64,000 nt of DNA from Mansonella perstans (lineage: Eukaryota; Nematoda; Chromadorea; Rhabditida; Onchocercidae): contig JBAMDO010000132.1 of the NCBI GenBank assembly GCA_037074765.1, positions 1 to 64,000 on the forward strand, given 5' to 3'. How positions within the stretch are numbered: position 1 is the first letter of the stretch; each line of letters starts with the position of its first letter. Below the pieces are notes generated by a model. The model saw only the letters and a program-made list of their open reading frames with translations, did no database searches and was not told where the DNA came from. Of this stretch, positions 20,816-33,344 are shown one piece after another. The translations under genes were made by a program, and so were the position numbers.

Positions 20816-21265
20816 GATATCAACAACTGTTCACCTGGAATCAGTATTTTCGGACGATTTTAAACCTAAAATCATTTTTGATGGAAGAGCCTAAAAAAAT
20901 TAAAATGATATCAACAACTGTTCACCTTGAACCAGTATTTTCGGACGATTTTAAACCTAAAATCACTTTTGATGGAAAAGCCTAAAAAAATTAAAATGAT
21001 ATCAACAACTGTTCACCTTGAACCAGTATTTTCGGACGATTTTAAACCTAAAATCACTTTTGATGGAAAGCCTAAAAAATTAAAATGATATCAACAACTG
21101 TTCACCTTGAACCAGTATTTTCGGACGATTTTAAACCTAAAATCACTTTTGATGGAAAAGCCTAAAAAAATTAAAGTGATATCAACAACTGTTCACCTTG
21201 AACCAGTATTTTCGGACGATTTTAAACCTAAAATCACTTTTGATGGAAGAGCCTAAAAATATTAA
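20816..21265. repeat. About 90-bp tandem repeat, 5 copies
   Basis: Copies begin with GATATCAACAACTGTTCACC at 20816, 20907, 20998, 21087 and 21178, giving a period of 89-91 bases. Each unit contains CAGTATTTTCGGACGATTTT and the small dyad ATTTTA-AACC-TAAAAT. The copies are almost identical. Copy 1 has TGGAATCAG where the others read TTGAACCAG, and length changes are confined to A-runs after GCCT. The array lies between ccf-1 and rpl-12, about 440-890 bases upstream of the rpl-12 start. Confidence 0.95.
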
Positions 21266-21711
21266 AAATATGAATCCAATATAAAAACACAGAATATGTT
21301 GTGTCTTTACAAATTTACATTCATGCATAATCTTATTCCGAATCCCAATTTTACAAACGATACACGTATACACAATGCAGTCCAAAGGTTACACAGATAG
21401 ACGATCCATAATCCACTGTTGGAATAGATCCTATGATTATTGAATGCAACATTTTCCCATGACATTAATTGATTGTTACTATCATTGGATAGTCAAATGT
21501 TGAAATATGCCATCTCTTAAGACTTTGCAACTAACAATCATTGGATGGAAGAAGAGAATATCACTTGAAATTGTACAAGATTTTTTTCTTTTTTAAATCT
21601 CGCAAGGAAACAACACATTATTTACATTTGTAAACAAACACTACCATTTGACAATTTTCCAAAAAAAAAAACCGAATCTTAAAGCCAATATCTAAACAAC
21701 TGAAGAAGTTA

Positions 21712-23796
21712 TCATGTTGCCTCAGGCGTCAACGATTGTTGTAGTTCGGGAGTTGATGTGTCCAGCATCTGCACAAATGGTGCACCTGATGAAAGAGTAT
21801 TACCGAGACCATACAAATGCCCCTCGACTGTTGGCGCGACCTGGAATGATACAACTGCTATTGCTAATTACGAACAACTGACAAAGAAAACAAGATGGAA
21901 ATGACCACAGCATAATTCGCTATATCACCCATCCACCAAGTAACATTTTCACACATGATGTATGAATCTAATGCTCGATTAATATTATCGCAGAGCTTCG
22001 TTCCTTGTCCTCATCATCAATTAATAAGAGATCTTCCATTCTGAGCAAAATATGCATAAAAAAAGTACCTGATCCCAAGTATCTTCAAAAAAACGTTCTT
22101 TGATTTTGAAGAATGTTTGCGCAGTGAGTAATGAATCAGAACCTGCTTGATGCTGCTGCCCTTTCCGAATTACTTTCAGTTGATCAGCAAGCTGAAAATT
22201 ATAGAAAGCAACTAAAATACACAAAAAAAAATGAAATGATTTCACAGGACCTTAATCATTTACACTTTTAAAGGTTTGAAAAACTCTAAAATTTGAGAAA
22301 GTAAATCGATGGAGGAAGGATCGACTGTGTAGTTCATTGATGCATATTGATTTTACACAGAATTGAATGTTATTGTTGTCCGAGAAAAAGAACACAATCA
22401 GTGGGTTTACCCTCAACTGGATCTAATGGAATTGCAGGTTGCGTAAATCTGACAGCGAGAAATATTATATCTAAATGAGTTAAGTATTGCTGTTTCAGCC
22501 AGCAGTAATTCACAAATAATATGAAATGAAATAGAAGAAAATTAGAATCATAGGGAAATGAACAAACCTCTTGCAAACCGCCCCGTAGTTTTGCATTCAC
22601 TAAACCTGGATGTTTCAGTAGCATTTTCAGGTCGTAACTACACGGAAAAAGTTTACGATGATACTGAAAGAATTGCGACTCTTCTTTGGGTAATTCCGAA
22701 AGCAGAATGGAACGCATGAGATATCCAAAATCATAACCACTATGAAAAGTTAGCCAGGTGATATGCTCGTCAACAATTAAACCTGATGTAGTAAGCAGTT
22801 CACCAAAATCTGCCATCCGTATTCCTTCAACCTACAGCAACAATATTTAAGTCATTTCTGGAACACTTTCAAATATTTTTAAAAATTCTTGTAATAAAAA
22901 GTTTCTTATATAAAATATATGCCACTTGACTAAGTGGAATGATATAATGACTCGTTCGTAGAATGTTTTCTCATTAAGATGCAAATATCTGATCCATCGA
23001 ATATGTGTTATAATTGACATCTTAAAAAATGCGCTACTAAGATTCTTTATCTATGCTAAGATGCAAAAAAGAATATTTCAGCTAGTTGTATGCTGAGACA
23101 ACCAAATCTTGGTTATTTGAAGTCTAGATTTATTCAGTCCATATTTAAGATAGTTAAGCTAAAATCTGCCCTACTAATCTTTATTATCGCATTAAAAGAT
23201 TACTTGATGTCGTCCAAAGTCTATGCCAGCATTACGTAACAAATCTACACTGTCTTGCGAATACATATCGTCATTTAAGGAAAACTGAAAGTTAAACTGC
23301 CATACATCACCCGTCGGTGGCATGTTACCTTCTTTATTTAACAATGCGAATCCAACTTGGATAAGTTTCAACATATTTACATTGCAGGAAACCTGAAAAA
23401 AAAAACGACTAATGTCTTTGTTCATGAATAAAAGTTTAGAGAAACTAGATTTATTTTGAAAAGGAACTAGATTTATTTTGAAAATAACCAAAGAAAATTC
23501 GGAAAAAACTGCAGACAACTACCTGCTGATAGTTGAAATCCTCCTTACTCTTGAACTGCCCCAAAGGTGTAGCAACTACACCTGGAAATTCTGTATCCAT
23601 TGCAACGAATGGATAACTTTTGACTGTATCTCGTATTCGTTTGAACTCCTGCAAGAATCGTTCTTATATGTTATGTGAAATAGGAATTAAAATCTTTTTG
23701 TAAAACAATTATGATGCCCAAAAATAACTGAATGAGCCTCACCTCCTCCAGATTGTTCGCCCATACATCGTGGATTTTTACGTCGGAATCGTTCAT
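21712..23796 (-). CDS. ccf-1: CCR4-NOT complex deadenylase subunit (CNOT7/CAF1)
   Basis: Six exons (23796-23743, 23648-23523, 23392-23204, 22831-22568, 22191-22069, 21840-21712) give 294 residues, all junctions in phase 0. The protein is the DEDD-family 3'-5' exonuclease that shortens mRNA poly(A) tails in the cytoplasm and is docked on NOT1. Catalytic signatures are intact: the first acidic pair in FVAMDTEFPGVV, the second aspartate in FHSGYDFGYL, and the last in HQAGSDSLLT. Other family blocks are MNDSDVKIHDVWANNL at the start, VWQFNFQFSL, RNAGIDFGRH, LRGGLQE and FFKIKERFFED. The C-terminal tail after GHLYGLG is Ser/Thr/Gln-rich and less conserved, as usual. It lies 709 bases downstream of MBTPS2 on the same strand. 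Confidence 0.97.
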
Positions 23797-24505
23797 TCAT
23801 GCAAATTTTATTACCAAAAGTCTTTTGCTAATTAAAAATTAATTTCCTGCAAATGTCGAGATTAATTCCACCTTTATAATTTTCAAATATTTGTTTTGCG
23901 GAACCACAGTTGGAATATACCTCGCAGTCGACTGTTCCCTATCACAAAAATATGTCAGACCTATAATACTAAACAATAAACTCAAATATTGAGTTCAAGC
24001 TAAGTAAGCTAAATCAACAATACGATGTAAATTTTCAAACGGAATCAAGTGAAAGAATGAAGCAAACACTTAACCTGTTGAACGGCCATATTACAGATCG
24101 TAAATAAAGATTCTTGTGTGAAGTCAAAGCATCAATATCAATGAAACTAAATCTAAGTTTACTGCTAAATTTTTCAGTATTTCAACATTTATCTCTATCA
24201 AGATTTACTAAGAAAAAGTGCTATGAACTTACAAATTATATGGGAATACTGGTAAAACGGACTTTACCGCAAAATCATTCTCGAAACTAATCAATAAAGA
24301 TTTTATACAAACAAACAAATAACAACATAAAGTTGGTAAAATTTTCAAACTTTTAACTTAAGCATTAATTTTGTTACTAACAGTGACAGAAAGAACCCGT
24401 GAAATAAGCGAAAAAATATAACAACAATGCAATTTATTAATTTAACAAGCAAATTCCAGAATCAAAAAAGTCCAAACATTAAATTACAATGAGATAAAAA
24501 ATACC
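23797..24505. other. Spacer between MBTPS2 stop and ccf-1 start
   Basis: This 709-base region separates two co-directional genes. On the minus strand it has a small ATG-led stretch (MAVQQ, near 24090-24075) ending in GTTAAG, and a short TAG-flanked segment around 23942-23925. Both could be 5' UTR exons of ccf-1, but joining them to the coding exon does not keep an open frame. No other gene was seen. Confidence 0.4.
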
Positions 24506-27500
24506 CTATACACTATGTTTATATAACTTCCATATTGCGAGGGTGAAATTTACAGCTAACAGTGTCGTTCCATATATCAAAATCACTCGTTTCAGTAACC
24601 GTCGTCTCCTGAACAATTCAATGGAAATAATTTTTCTTTTTAGTTTCTACTTCACTTTAAAATTAACTGAAAAATGCGCTTATTTCAACAGCAAAGATCT
24701 TATATAGGTGAAATAGATTTGTTTCTACTCGAAATTTGTTAGTTCTATATGTCGCTAGAACTAACAAATTTCACTGCTTATTTTCATTACTTTATATATA
24801 TATGTATATGTATATATATATATAGTATATGTTTGTTATACTTTCAGTAAATATTTTCAGCAATACTTTTTGTAACGTACATTAAACAAAATATCACTGC
24901 TTATTTTCATTACTTTTTGTAATTTATACTTTATAAAATCCAAACCGAATTACAAACTGAAATACGATCGATTCAAATATCAAAAATTCAGGCATTTAAA
25001 ATACAATTTATCAGATATTTCACTAGCGCAGTTATTAAAATCTAAGCTTTTCAACAATTCATTTCCAGTTAGAAACCAATTTTAATCAGAACTGAGATAA
25101 AATGAAAAACCTCGATCCCAGCTTGCTGAACAAACAATCCACAAAATTCGAACAAATATAATGCCCATCAAGATAAATGCAAGGTAATGCATTGATAATG
25201 GCAAAAGCTATGAAAAATAAAGAAAATTAGACATTACTTATTCCACAAATTTTAAACATTCCTTGTCAGTTCAGTAAAAAACTCACAATCAAAATTTCCA
25301 ATTAAACAAAAAAAAAAAACAAACCAAGTGAGAATGTGAAAAGATATTTTGCCACCAACTCAATAAAGTAAGGTATAAATGTTGATGAGATTGGCAACCG
25401 AGGCACGTAATTGCTCACTTGCACATCGAATTCCAACTACAAAAATAAAACTTTACTCCACAAATTTCTTCGTTAACAAGTTCACCTATTAAATTCATTT
25501 AGCAAACTTTTTTATTATAAAATATTTCTATATCAAAATTTCCAGGATATATTGTTTTTTTAAGAAACCCGGTCTCTTCGTCTTACTTTAGTCTTACCTC
25601 ACTATAATTATTGCTCTTAATTGAAAAAATTTAATGCCAGCTAATTCAAGCAATTACCTCCTTGACATAGCCTAAATACAGAACTATACGCGATCCATTT
25701 CCGACCGAAATTCTCATAAACGACATGTTACCCAGAAGCGCAGGAAAAACGCAAGATAAGTGAGGAATTGTTAAAGTTTGATTAGTGTTGATGCAATCCT
25801 CAGTAGAGCTGCAAGATTGTGAATCTGCAAAATTTTTAGTCTTAAACGATTCAATTTCCATTGATGCAATTGCGAATATTTAAAAATTTAAACTGCAAAT
25901 CAATTTCTCCGGAACTTTAAGATTGTTCGAATTAATAAAAAGATGTCGAACCTGATACATATCTCGCTGATAAGCACGTGCATATTTTCGCCGAAAAATA
26001 CTCCAACAATTCATGCTTTCGTTCTTTAGCTAAATTCTATAAAATCAAAAGGCAACGTGAAAAAAACATATGCAGAATTTCGCTCTGTCCCAACGTAGAT
26101 AATAAGAACAAAAACATGTAGCAAACCCTTTCGTAAATAAACTGAAACAAAATAACTTGAAGAATCATGCGATATTATCGATAAAGTTGTTGTGAACATG
26201 AATGCAATACAACATTAAGGCAAAATCAAAACATACGCGTGGTTTGAATCCAGTCACGTACATAAAAGCATATATGCGAAGCTGAATTATTCCAAGTTGA
26301 GTTGTGACAACAGTCCAATTCATTCCCTATCAACTGCATCTGAAATAATCAACATTTTCTAGCATATTATCACAGCTGATTTAATTAATTCTTTGCAACG
26401 TAACTGACTGAATCCATACTTTTTCTATCAGTTCCTCATTGTTAAACGCTTTTAATGTACTAATAAGGATAGCATAATGTGGTGCCACATAATTATATCA
26501 CATTATTTGGCTTTTTTATCTGCTGACCCGAATACTATTAGCTCAAAGCAGCTTTATATAAAAAATTTTTGCAAATGAAATTATATGTTTAAAAGTTCAA
26601 ATGGACAAGCTAATCAGCAGATAAAAAAGCCAAATAATATGATATAGTATGGTGGTCAATAATCACCAGCTACCACAATGAATTTCGTTTTACAGCAATA
26701 ATCAACCGAATTATGTCTACTTATGCAAAAATAAGACATGACAATAATCCAATAAAACTTACAAAGCAATAAATAATGAAAACGCAACCTGATCTGAAAT
26801 ATTTTCCGCAATTACATCATCCGGTATACAAAATCCCGAGTTAGCATATTTCGTTGCTTTCAGGCAGCGATTCCAGTCGTTAATATTGTTTATTTTACAA
26901 TCATTTATTGCCTGTATAACACTGCTTTCATGTAAGCCAATTGATCCTGATAGGGGAGAATTCCTTTTTACACCTGAAATTCCAACAACACTTTCTTGAA
27001 ACCATTAAGTAAATTTACCTAATCATAATAATATCTGGTCCAAACGCATTCCGGCTATTAAATGACGAATAAATGCTTTTATTTTTTCCCTCATACCACT
27101 CATAGTTTTCAATAGTAACAGAATAATTCATTGGATAATATCTTGAAAATGTCATTCGAGGTCACATTCATGAAGTTAACGCTCTTGAGAAAAGTTATTT
27201 GAGGTAACATATGGCGCATATGAATACCTATTATTAAATGCATGTTGCCATGCATCATCATACTACTGATACAGTTTAGAGAAAGGAGATTTCATAATGG
27301 AACAAATCCAAGAGATTCGGAAAACATGTTGTTCAATTTCATAGCAAAATTAATAATTCAACGAACCTTCAACGTAAACGCCCGCATTAGATATATACAA
27401 TGGCGAAACAATAAAGGAAGTAGATTCATAAAGCATCCATGCAAATAATGCAAGTATCAAATTATGCCACACACCCGCACAACTAATTCGCAGTTTTTGT

Positions 27501-29287
27501 ATGGGGGACAATCGTCCTAAATAGAATCAGCAATGGTCCATCAGAAGCATCAGAAGGTTTCAAATAGTATTAGAATCGCAGATGCGTTATCGTTTAATGT
27601 CTCTCCATTTTTTGAAATTATATTTAAGAAAATGTGTTAGTTTTTTAATTTGTTCCTATTTAAACAAAAATTTGCATAACTTTGTAAGACTCATTGGAAA
27701 TAAGGAAATCCTTAGCATCACACATTACGATTTCGGACTTATTTTCTATCGTAACTTATAACATATCTTAATGGAATTGTTGATGATTTGAATAAATGAA
27801 AGATTTTCTGACCAAAGCTACAGAAAATTTTAAAAGGGAATTTTTTTTTAAATGTAAAATGCATTTGCAAAGAGCAAAAACTTACGCAATGCAGCAGCAT
27901 CAATTTCAACATAAGCACCAAAATATATAGCGAAAAGTACAAAACCCATACTTTTAACCGGAATATTGATACTTAATGCAGCTAACATATGCCCCAGTTC
28001 ATGAATCATCGCTGTGATCAATAAAATTCCAATATATAACGGCAACTGTGTCCACGGAATGTTCCAACCAGGAATTACTAATTGAAAACCTTCTAAAAAT
28101 AAAACTAACTCTTAGAACTCCGTAAAGGTTAAAAATTAATTTTGAAAATTGCGCATAATGCTATGAAATAGCTTCCATTAAATTTTGTAACTGCAATCAA
28201 TATAAACAATTACTGCTCATTAGTTATTCATCAGCACTACAAATAGTGCCTAAAAATAATTTTTAATAATGAGTTTTTATGAAATAATTCATCAATAAAC
28301 ATAACTTGCATTCTGTTTATTCGAAAGATTGCAGCAATTTGGGATAATAAAATTAAGTAGTCATGTTAAAATGAACTGCTAACCATCCTCTTCGACAAAT
28401 TCCTTCCTAACTACGGCAGCTTCCACTTGGTAAACATTCATAACCGATCCATCTGAAGCAAATGAATGGAACTGTTTGAACCACCATGAACTTATTTGAA
28501 TTATAGAACTCCTTGAAAGATATAAGATAATCCCAAACGAACAGAATATAGTCGAAATAATACCAACAGTAAACCAAACAGTCAGTAGATATGACAGTAA
28601 ACTATTCTGTAAAATTGCTTTAACTATGTTGCACGGTGATCGAAAAGAAACCAAACGAATCTGAAAAATCAAAATTTTATTATAAAATAATAACATGACC
28701 TCTAGTTTCATCACTAATGTAATGCTTAGTTAACTAGGTGAAATTCCATAAAATAATCTCACTGCTCAAGCATTTGGAAAACAAATATCACCGCTAATTT
28801 CACATCATAATCTCTCAGAAATGGTAAAAGATTGTAAAATATCAACATTTGGTATACTTTATGCATATTGTTATGCAAAACTTACTATCACATTAAATAT
28901 TTTGTTTTAACATAACATTGAATATGCCTATTAGTTCATAAATTAAACCTAAACCATCCTGCATCATCATCATCAATTAAATAAATTAATTTAGATAAAC
29001 ATATTCCTACGATAAAAATTAGCATCACTTATCAAATTGCTATCTTCTAACAAAGAAAAACAACAATCAATCTTATCGTAAAATTTCTTCAATATTAAAA
29101 TCTAAAAAATGAAAAGTTAAAAAACGATGAAAGTTATAAAATTATTAACCTGAAAAAATGTAACAGTTAATTCATATCGTTCAACAAATCTCATATAAAC
29201 AGGTACACGAAATAATCGAAGGAATTGATCCAATAAATTGATCGTACTCCAAAATACCATAAACCATGCGAATACGGTGAACAACAT
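24506..29287 (-). CDS. MBTPS2: Site-2 intramembrane metalloprotease (S2P)
   Basis: Eleven exons (29287-29150, 28660-28384, 28092-27886, 27516-27367, 26973-26789, 26339-26237, 26029-25952, 25824-25658, 25436-25325, 25207-25111, 24608-24506) give 538 residues; the human enzyme has about 520. S2P cuts membrane-bound factors such as SREBP and ATF6 within the bilayer in the Golgi. Visible: an N-terminal hydrophobic helix (MLFTVFAWFMVFWSTI), two more helices, the zinc site HELGH in exon 3, the conserved QKLRISCAGVWHN in exon 4, a cysteine-rich lumenal region (TCLSARY, SCSSTEDC), and the second metal-ligand motif NALPCIYLDG in exon 10. The last exon makes a final membrane helix, LLAVNFTLAIW. The human poly-serine stretch is absent. 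The exon 7 acceptor (AATTTAG) was chosen over an upstream TAG because only it keeps the frame. Confidence 0.94.
24731..24772. repeat. Perfect 17-bp inverted repeat with 8-base loop
   Basis: GAAATTTGTTAGTTCTA at 24731-24747 is the exact reverse complement of 24756-24772, with TATGTCGC between. It sits in the last intron of MBTPS2, near a TA-rich microsatellite (24790-24825). ACTGCTTATTTTCATTACTTT occurs at 24773 and again at about 24896. Confidence 0.9.
24790..24826. repeat. TA/TG-rich microsatellite
   Basis: A run of TATATATGTATATG-type dinucleotide repeats inside the last MBTPS2 intron, ordinary in this AT-rich background. Confidence 0.85.
26485..26655. mobile_element. Fold-back (MITE-like) element in MBTPS2 intron
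   Basis: Two inverted arms flank about 85 bases of AT-rich sequence: 26485-26527 and 26614-26655. The core ATTATTTGGCTTTTTTATCT followed by GCTGA is identical in both arms, and the outer parts match with a few differences and a one-base shift. Length and form suit a short non-autonomous fold-back element. No transposase frame is present, and no clear target-site duplication was identified. It lies wholly in the intron between exons 5 and 6. Confidence 0.6.
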
Positions 29288-30795
29288 TTAGGATGTAAAA
29301 TAATAGCGATGATAATGACGAGGACAATAACTGATTGGTATCCATTAGCAATAGCAATTTATATCAATAAATGCAAATTTTGCCACAATTTCGTATTTTC
29401 ATTTCCTAATTTATCAGTAATAGTGATCATTTTTTTTTTCGATTATTTATTCAATTTAATCTAAAATGAAATAAAAATTACATTAATCATTTTAGAATTT
29501 AATTTTAATGAATCAAATAAATATCACATAAAAAATTAAATAATTAATTTCCTAATCAATAATTTTCCGCTTAAATTACTTCTCGTTTCCTTTCACGCTC
29601 ACACGTACGTCACTCATCACTCAATTTTATTCCTCATCTACTTCAACACATTGTCACCCCCTCTATTCATCATCTATCCATACTGCTTCTTGTTAATATT
29701 TTGTTACTTTGACGATGACATTGTGTAACATAAGCATATCACGTTTCCGTAGACATCTCATCTATCTGTCTTCTGGATTGTGACGTACGTTGGTATCACG
29801 TTGTATATTGATAGATTTCTCAATGTGATATTTTACGCTTCGAAGGAAATTTTACGCTGATTTACCCTCTTTTTTTTGAATTGATTTATATGTGATGCTT
29901 TTACGAATTGACCCATTTTACGCGATTTCACTGCTAATTTCACTAAGCAAAGAATCATTTATTAAGTATTCTTGATTCAGTAAATTACGAAAGAGATAAT
30001 AGCAATTTATTAATTTATAGAAGAAAAATAACGAAAATATTCATACAATTAAATCACACGTAATGTTTTCTAATAGAAAGTTAATAAGCTAAATTAATAA
30101 AATAATTAATAAATTACTAATTTATTTCACTCCTTTTTCATTTTACTTCATTCTAATTTGCCTGTTAATTAATATCGAACAACCAATAAAATGGACAGTG
30201 TTGTTTACATGCATGTTCGCTTCATTTTTCACTTTACTTTGCTAATGTGTTAATTATCTTTTTTCTCCAAGCAATGTTCAAAATAAGGAAAAGTAAATTT
30301 TAAGAAAATCTATAAAGTAAAAGAAAAAATTTGATGCTATTTGTTTATAAAATACTTTCTAATTAATAAACATAACCTTTATAATAATTACTGTTGACAT
30401 AAAGAACACTTAATAATGTTGAGAAATATTTCATTAAATGTAATATTTCACGGTTTGTTCAACATAATAATGAACGAAGTATATTTAACAATAACTTTAT
30501 TTTTACAATACTTTCTGTTGAAGGAAATTGATACATTTGTTGTTTACAAATTGATACGTTTCATATTTTTACGTATTGATACGTTTATCATTAAATAAGG
30601 TATCGGAGTGTGAATCCCAAAATCGTATACTAGGATTATGATTTTCTAGTCCGACAAATCCAAGCTAGATGTGATTAAGTCAAGTTAACATACATAATGT
30701 GTAATTTTAGAAAATAAACATTTGTGAATATTTTTGTTATTTTAGGAATTTTACGGAATTTTGTGAATTTAATGATGGTTTATTTTCAGGAAGTT
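29288..30795. promoter_or_regulatory. Divergent intergenic region MBTPS2 / UBE3D
   Basis: Two divergently transcribed genes start at the ends of this 1.5 kb stretch, so it must hold both promoters. From about 29585 to 29800 the sequence is richer in C and G. It contains GTGACGTACGT at 29780-29790 and its exact reverse complement at 29603-29613. The rest is AT-rich. An open frame at 30416-30598 has no recognisable features. Confidence 0.5.
30781..30795 (+). promoter_or_regulatory. Likely spliced-leader acceptor of UBE3D
   Basis: TATTTTCAG ends at 30789, only six bases before the ATG at 30796, in a T-rich context. No upstream coding exon is needed. In nematodes this arrangement usually marks trans-splicing of a spliced leader. 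Confidence 0.55.
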
Positions 30796-33308
30796 ATGTC
30801 ATTAAAAAGTTGGCAAACACGATCATTCCTTATTGAGCTGAAACCACGAAGTGAATTTGCTTCTTTCTTTATAGATTGTCCACCATCAGATAATAGTGAA
30901 ATAAAGTGTTGTAATGATCAACAATTACAAAATGAAACAGCAGGAAGGTTAGTTGATAATTTTTCATCAAACTTTTATCATTTTGAGCAGGAAGTTTGTT
31001 GAACAGTAATTGTTATCAAATTAAGGAAGGAAATTATGCGTTATTTCATTCATTTCAACATTTCCACTCCTAGCTATCAAGGATTTTGGAAAGCAGCTTC
31101 ATGAATGGTTAAAATCTGCAAATGATATACTTATTGATAATAGTAGTAAATAGAGCGAAGAGAGTAGAATGAAATAGTAGTGCCTTATCAGTCCTTAGAT
31201 TTAACTTTTGGTTTTATAGAATTGAAAGGTTTAATAGACATATAATATTATTACTTCCCACTTTATTTCTTTTTTCCTTGTTATTCAGTTGTTTCTGTGG
31301 TATTTATGTGTTGGAACGATTTAGTGTATACTTGTTACTTTCTATTTAATCTCTTCTTGTCTTATTTTAAGAGACTTCAAGTAGTTCCTTTGCAAGATTG
31401 CTTACCTCATATTGTTCATCTCAGTATATGGGATATTCTGAAATAAATGATTTTGCAATCTTACAGTATATTATCTAATAATGTAAAATTAACATTTGGA
31501 AAAAGAAAAGAAAGTATGAAAACAAATAAAATCGTTTACATGTAGATAGCATTTGATACGAGAAAGTATTATGTATAAAATGTTTCCTTTCAGAATTGAT
31601 TGTTGTAGCTTTTATTCTATTAATTATTTTATGATAGATTAATATGATACACAATTATTTCAAAGAAATATCATCTAATGTATTCTTTTTCCAGTAAGGA
31701 AGCAACGGAATTGAAGGAAATGGTTCGTTTTTATGAACATTCTATCGAAATGAGTTCAGCAGTCCAAAAAAGGAAAAGTGATGTTATCGAAATGTTGCCA
31801 TCATATTGGGTCAAATTTGGCGATCTTACTTTATATCCAAATTCAGTTTGTGCGCTTACTTGGGCTGATAATCATCGGTTGTTTATGTGCAAAGCACGAG
31901 TTGTAGTTAGTGAATGTCCATTAGGTAAAGTTATTTTTAATATCTAGTTTTATTCATATTAAATAATAAACTCGAAATAAGTCACAAAATACTTTGATGT
32001 ATTTAAAATTTTGATTTAAATTGTCAAGGTTGTCTGTAGAATGACATGTCCAATTAGTTTGGTAACTGATCATTAGCTTCAAACTTTGCTATTATGTCAG
32101 CTAATGGTAAAATATTCACATAGTGATGCTATATTAGCTATAATTCAGTTAATAATTTTCAACGCTTGCATGCAACGTTGAAAACTGTTGAAAACTATCA
32201 TACTCTGTATTTTTCTCGTTTATTTTCAGTCCCGAAGACATTTCATCAATTATCAGTTGGTGTATTATCTGGTATGCTTCTGGATGAATATATTGAGAAT
32301 GTTCAAGCATTTCCTATGCGGGCAGAATGTGCAGAATGTTCAGCTACTTTATTAAATTATTCCAAAGAGTAGGCTTGCTTCTTCTTTAAATTACAATACT
32401 AGTGCTTCGCATATTTATTTTTTCATTCATCCTTTTGTCATCTTTTTTTCTACTATTTTACTTTTTCTACTATTTTACTTTTTCTCTTTTTCCTTTTTCT
32501 TTTATTTCAAAAATTTACGAAATTCTTTATAAATTTTAGTTTTTTCAGCAGTTTGAAATTGCAATCATTACCAGAAGATGGCTGGTTGGATACTTCACCG
32601 TCTATGGAATATTTTTGTCGTGATACATGTGGTGCTGCTGCACACTCCCATGGGCATCATGGTCCTCTCAATTCAGATTTGATATCTGCCGATGATGTAC
32701 AGAAACAATGGCTTCCAAACGAACAACGAATTGTCATTTCAGATTCGTATTTTTTAGTGTTAAGAAAGGTTTGTATGTTTATTTCACATGATAAATTAAT
32801 AAATAGAATAAATGATTTACTATGACAGAATAGAGAAAAGATATTGGAGAAGACAAAAAAAATTGCTTAAAAGGGTCGAGTAAGAAAAAAATCTGTCGGC
32901 AAGATCAAAAATAGGGCTAGCATCATCTTGAGTCCTGTTTTGCTGATTGTCTCTATTGATTTGATGATTATAAAGAACAGAAAATGGATATTTGTTTAGA
33001 AGAAAAGTGAATGAATGCTTCATTAGTGTTTGCTGAATCTGTAAATAAAACTGTGCTTGAATTGATTTATTTCCTCTCGCATCTTCTATGCATCAAAAAT
33101 CCTCTTCCGATCTTTTCAGTCATTATTTCAGAGGAGAAAAATCATACAATATGATACTATTTGTACTAAAATACTATTTCATTCATAATTTTTTCTTACT
33201 AATCGCAAACAGTTTCAAAGTTGCATATATTTTGTCGTGATATATTTCATCATTTTTGAATTTTTGCTGGAAAAAAACTGAAGGATTGATTTGGTTGATT
33301 TGGAGAAT

Positions 33309-33344
<36 letters not shown>

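Noticed and set aside
24506..24608. Alternative frame (ETTVTETSDFDIW...) for the last MBTPS2 exon
   Set aside because: It does not match the phase of the preceding exon. The other frame gives the expected final membrane helix and a total length divisible by three.
30416..30598. 60-residue frame upstream of UBE3D
   Set aside because: Low-complexity AT-rich sequence in the divergent spacer; the UBE3D start is better set by the TTTTCAG next to 30796.
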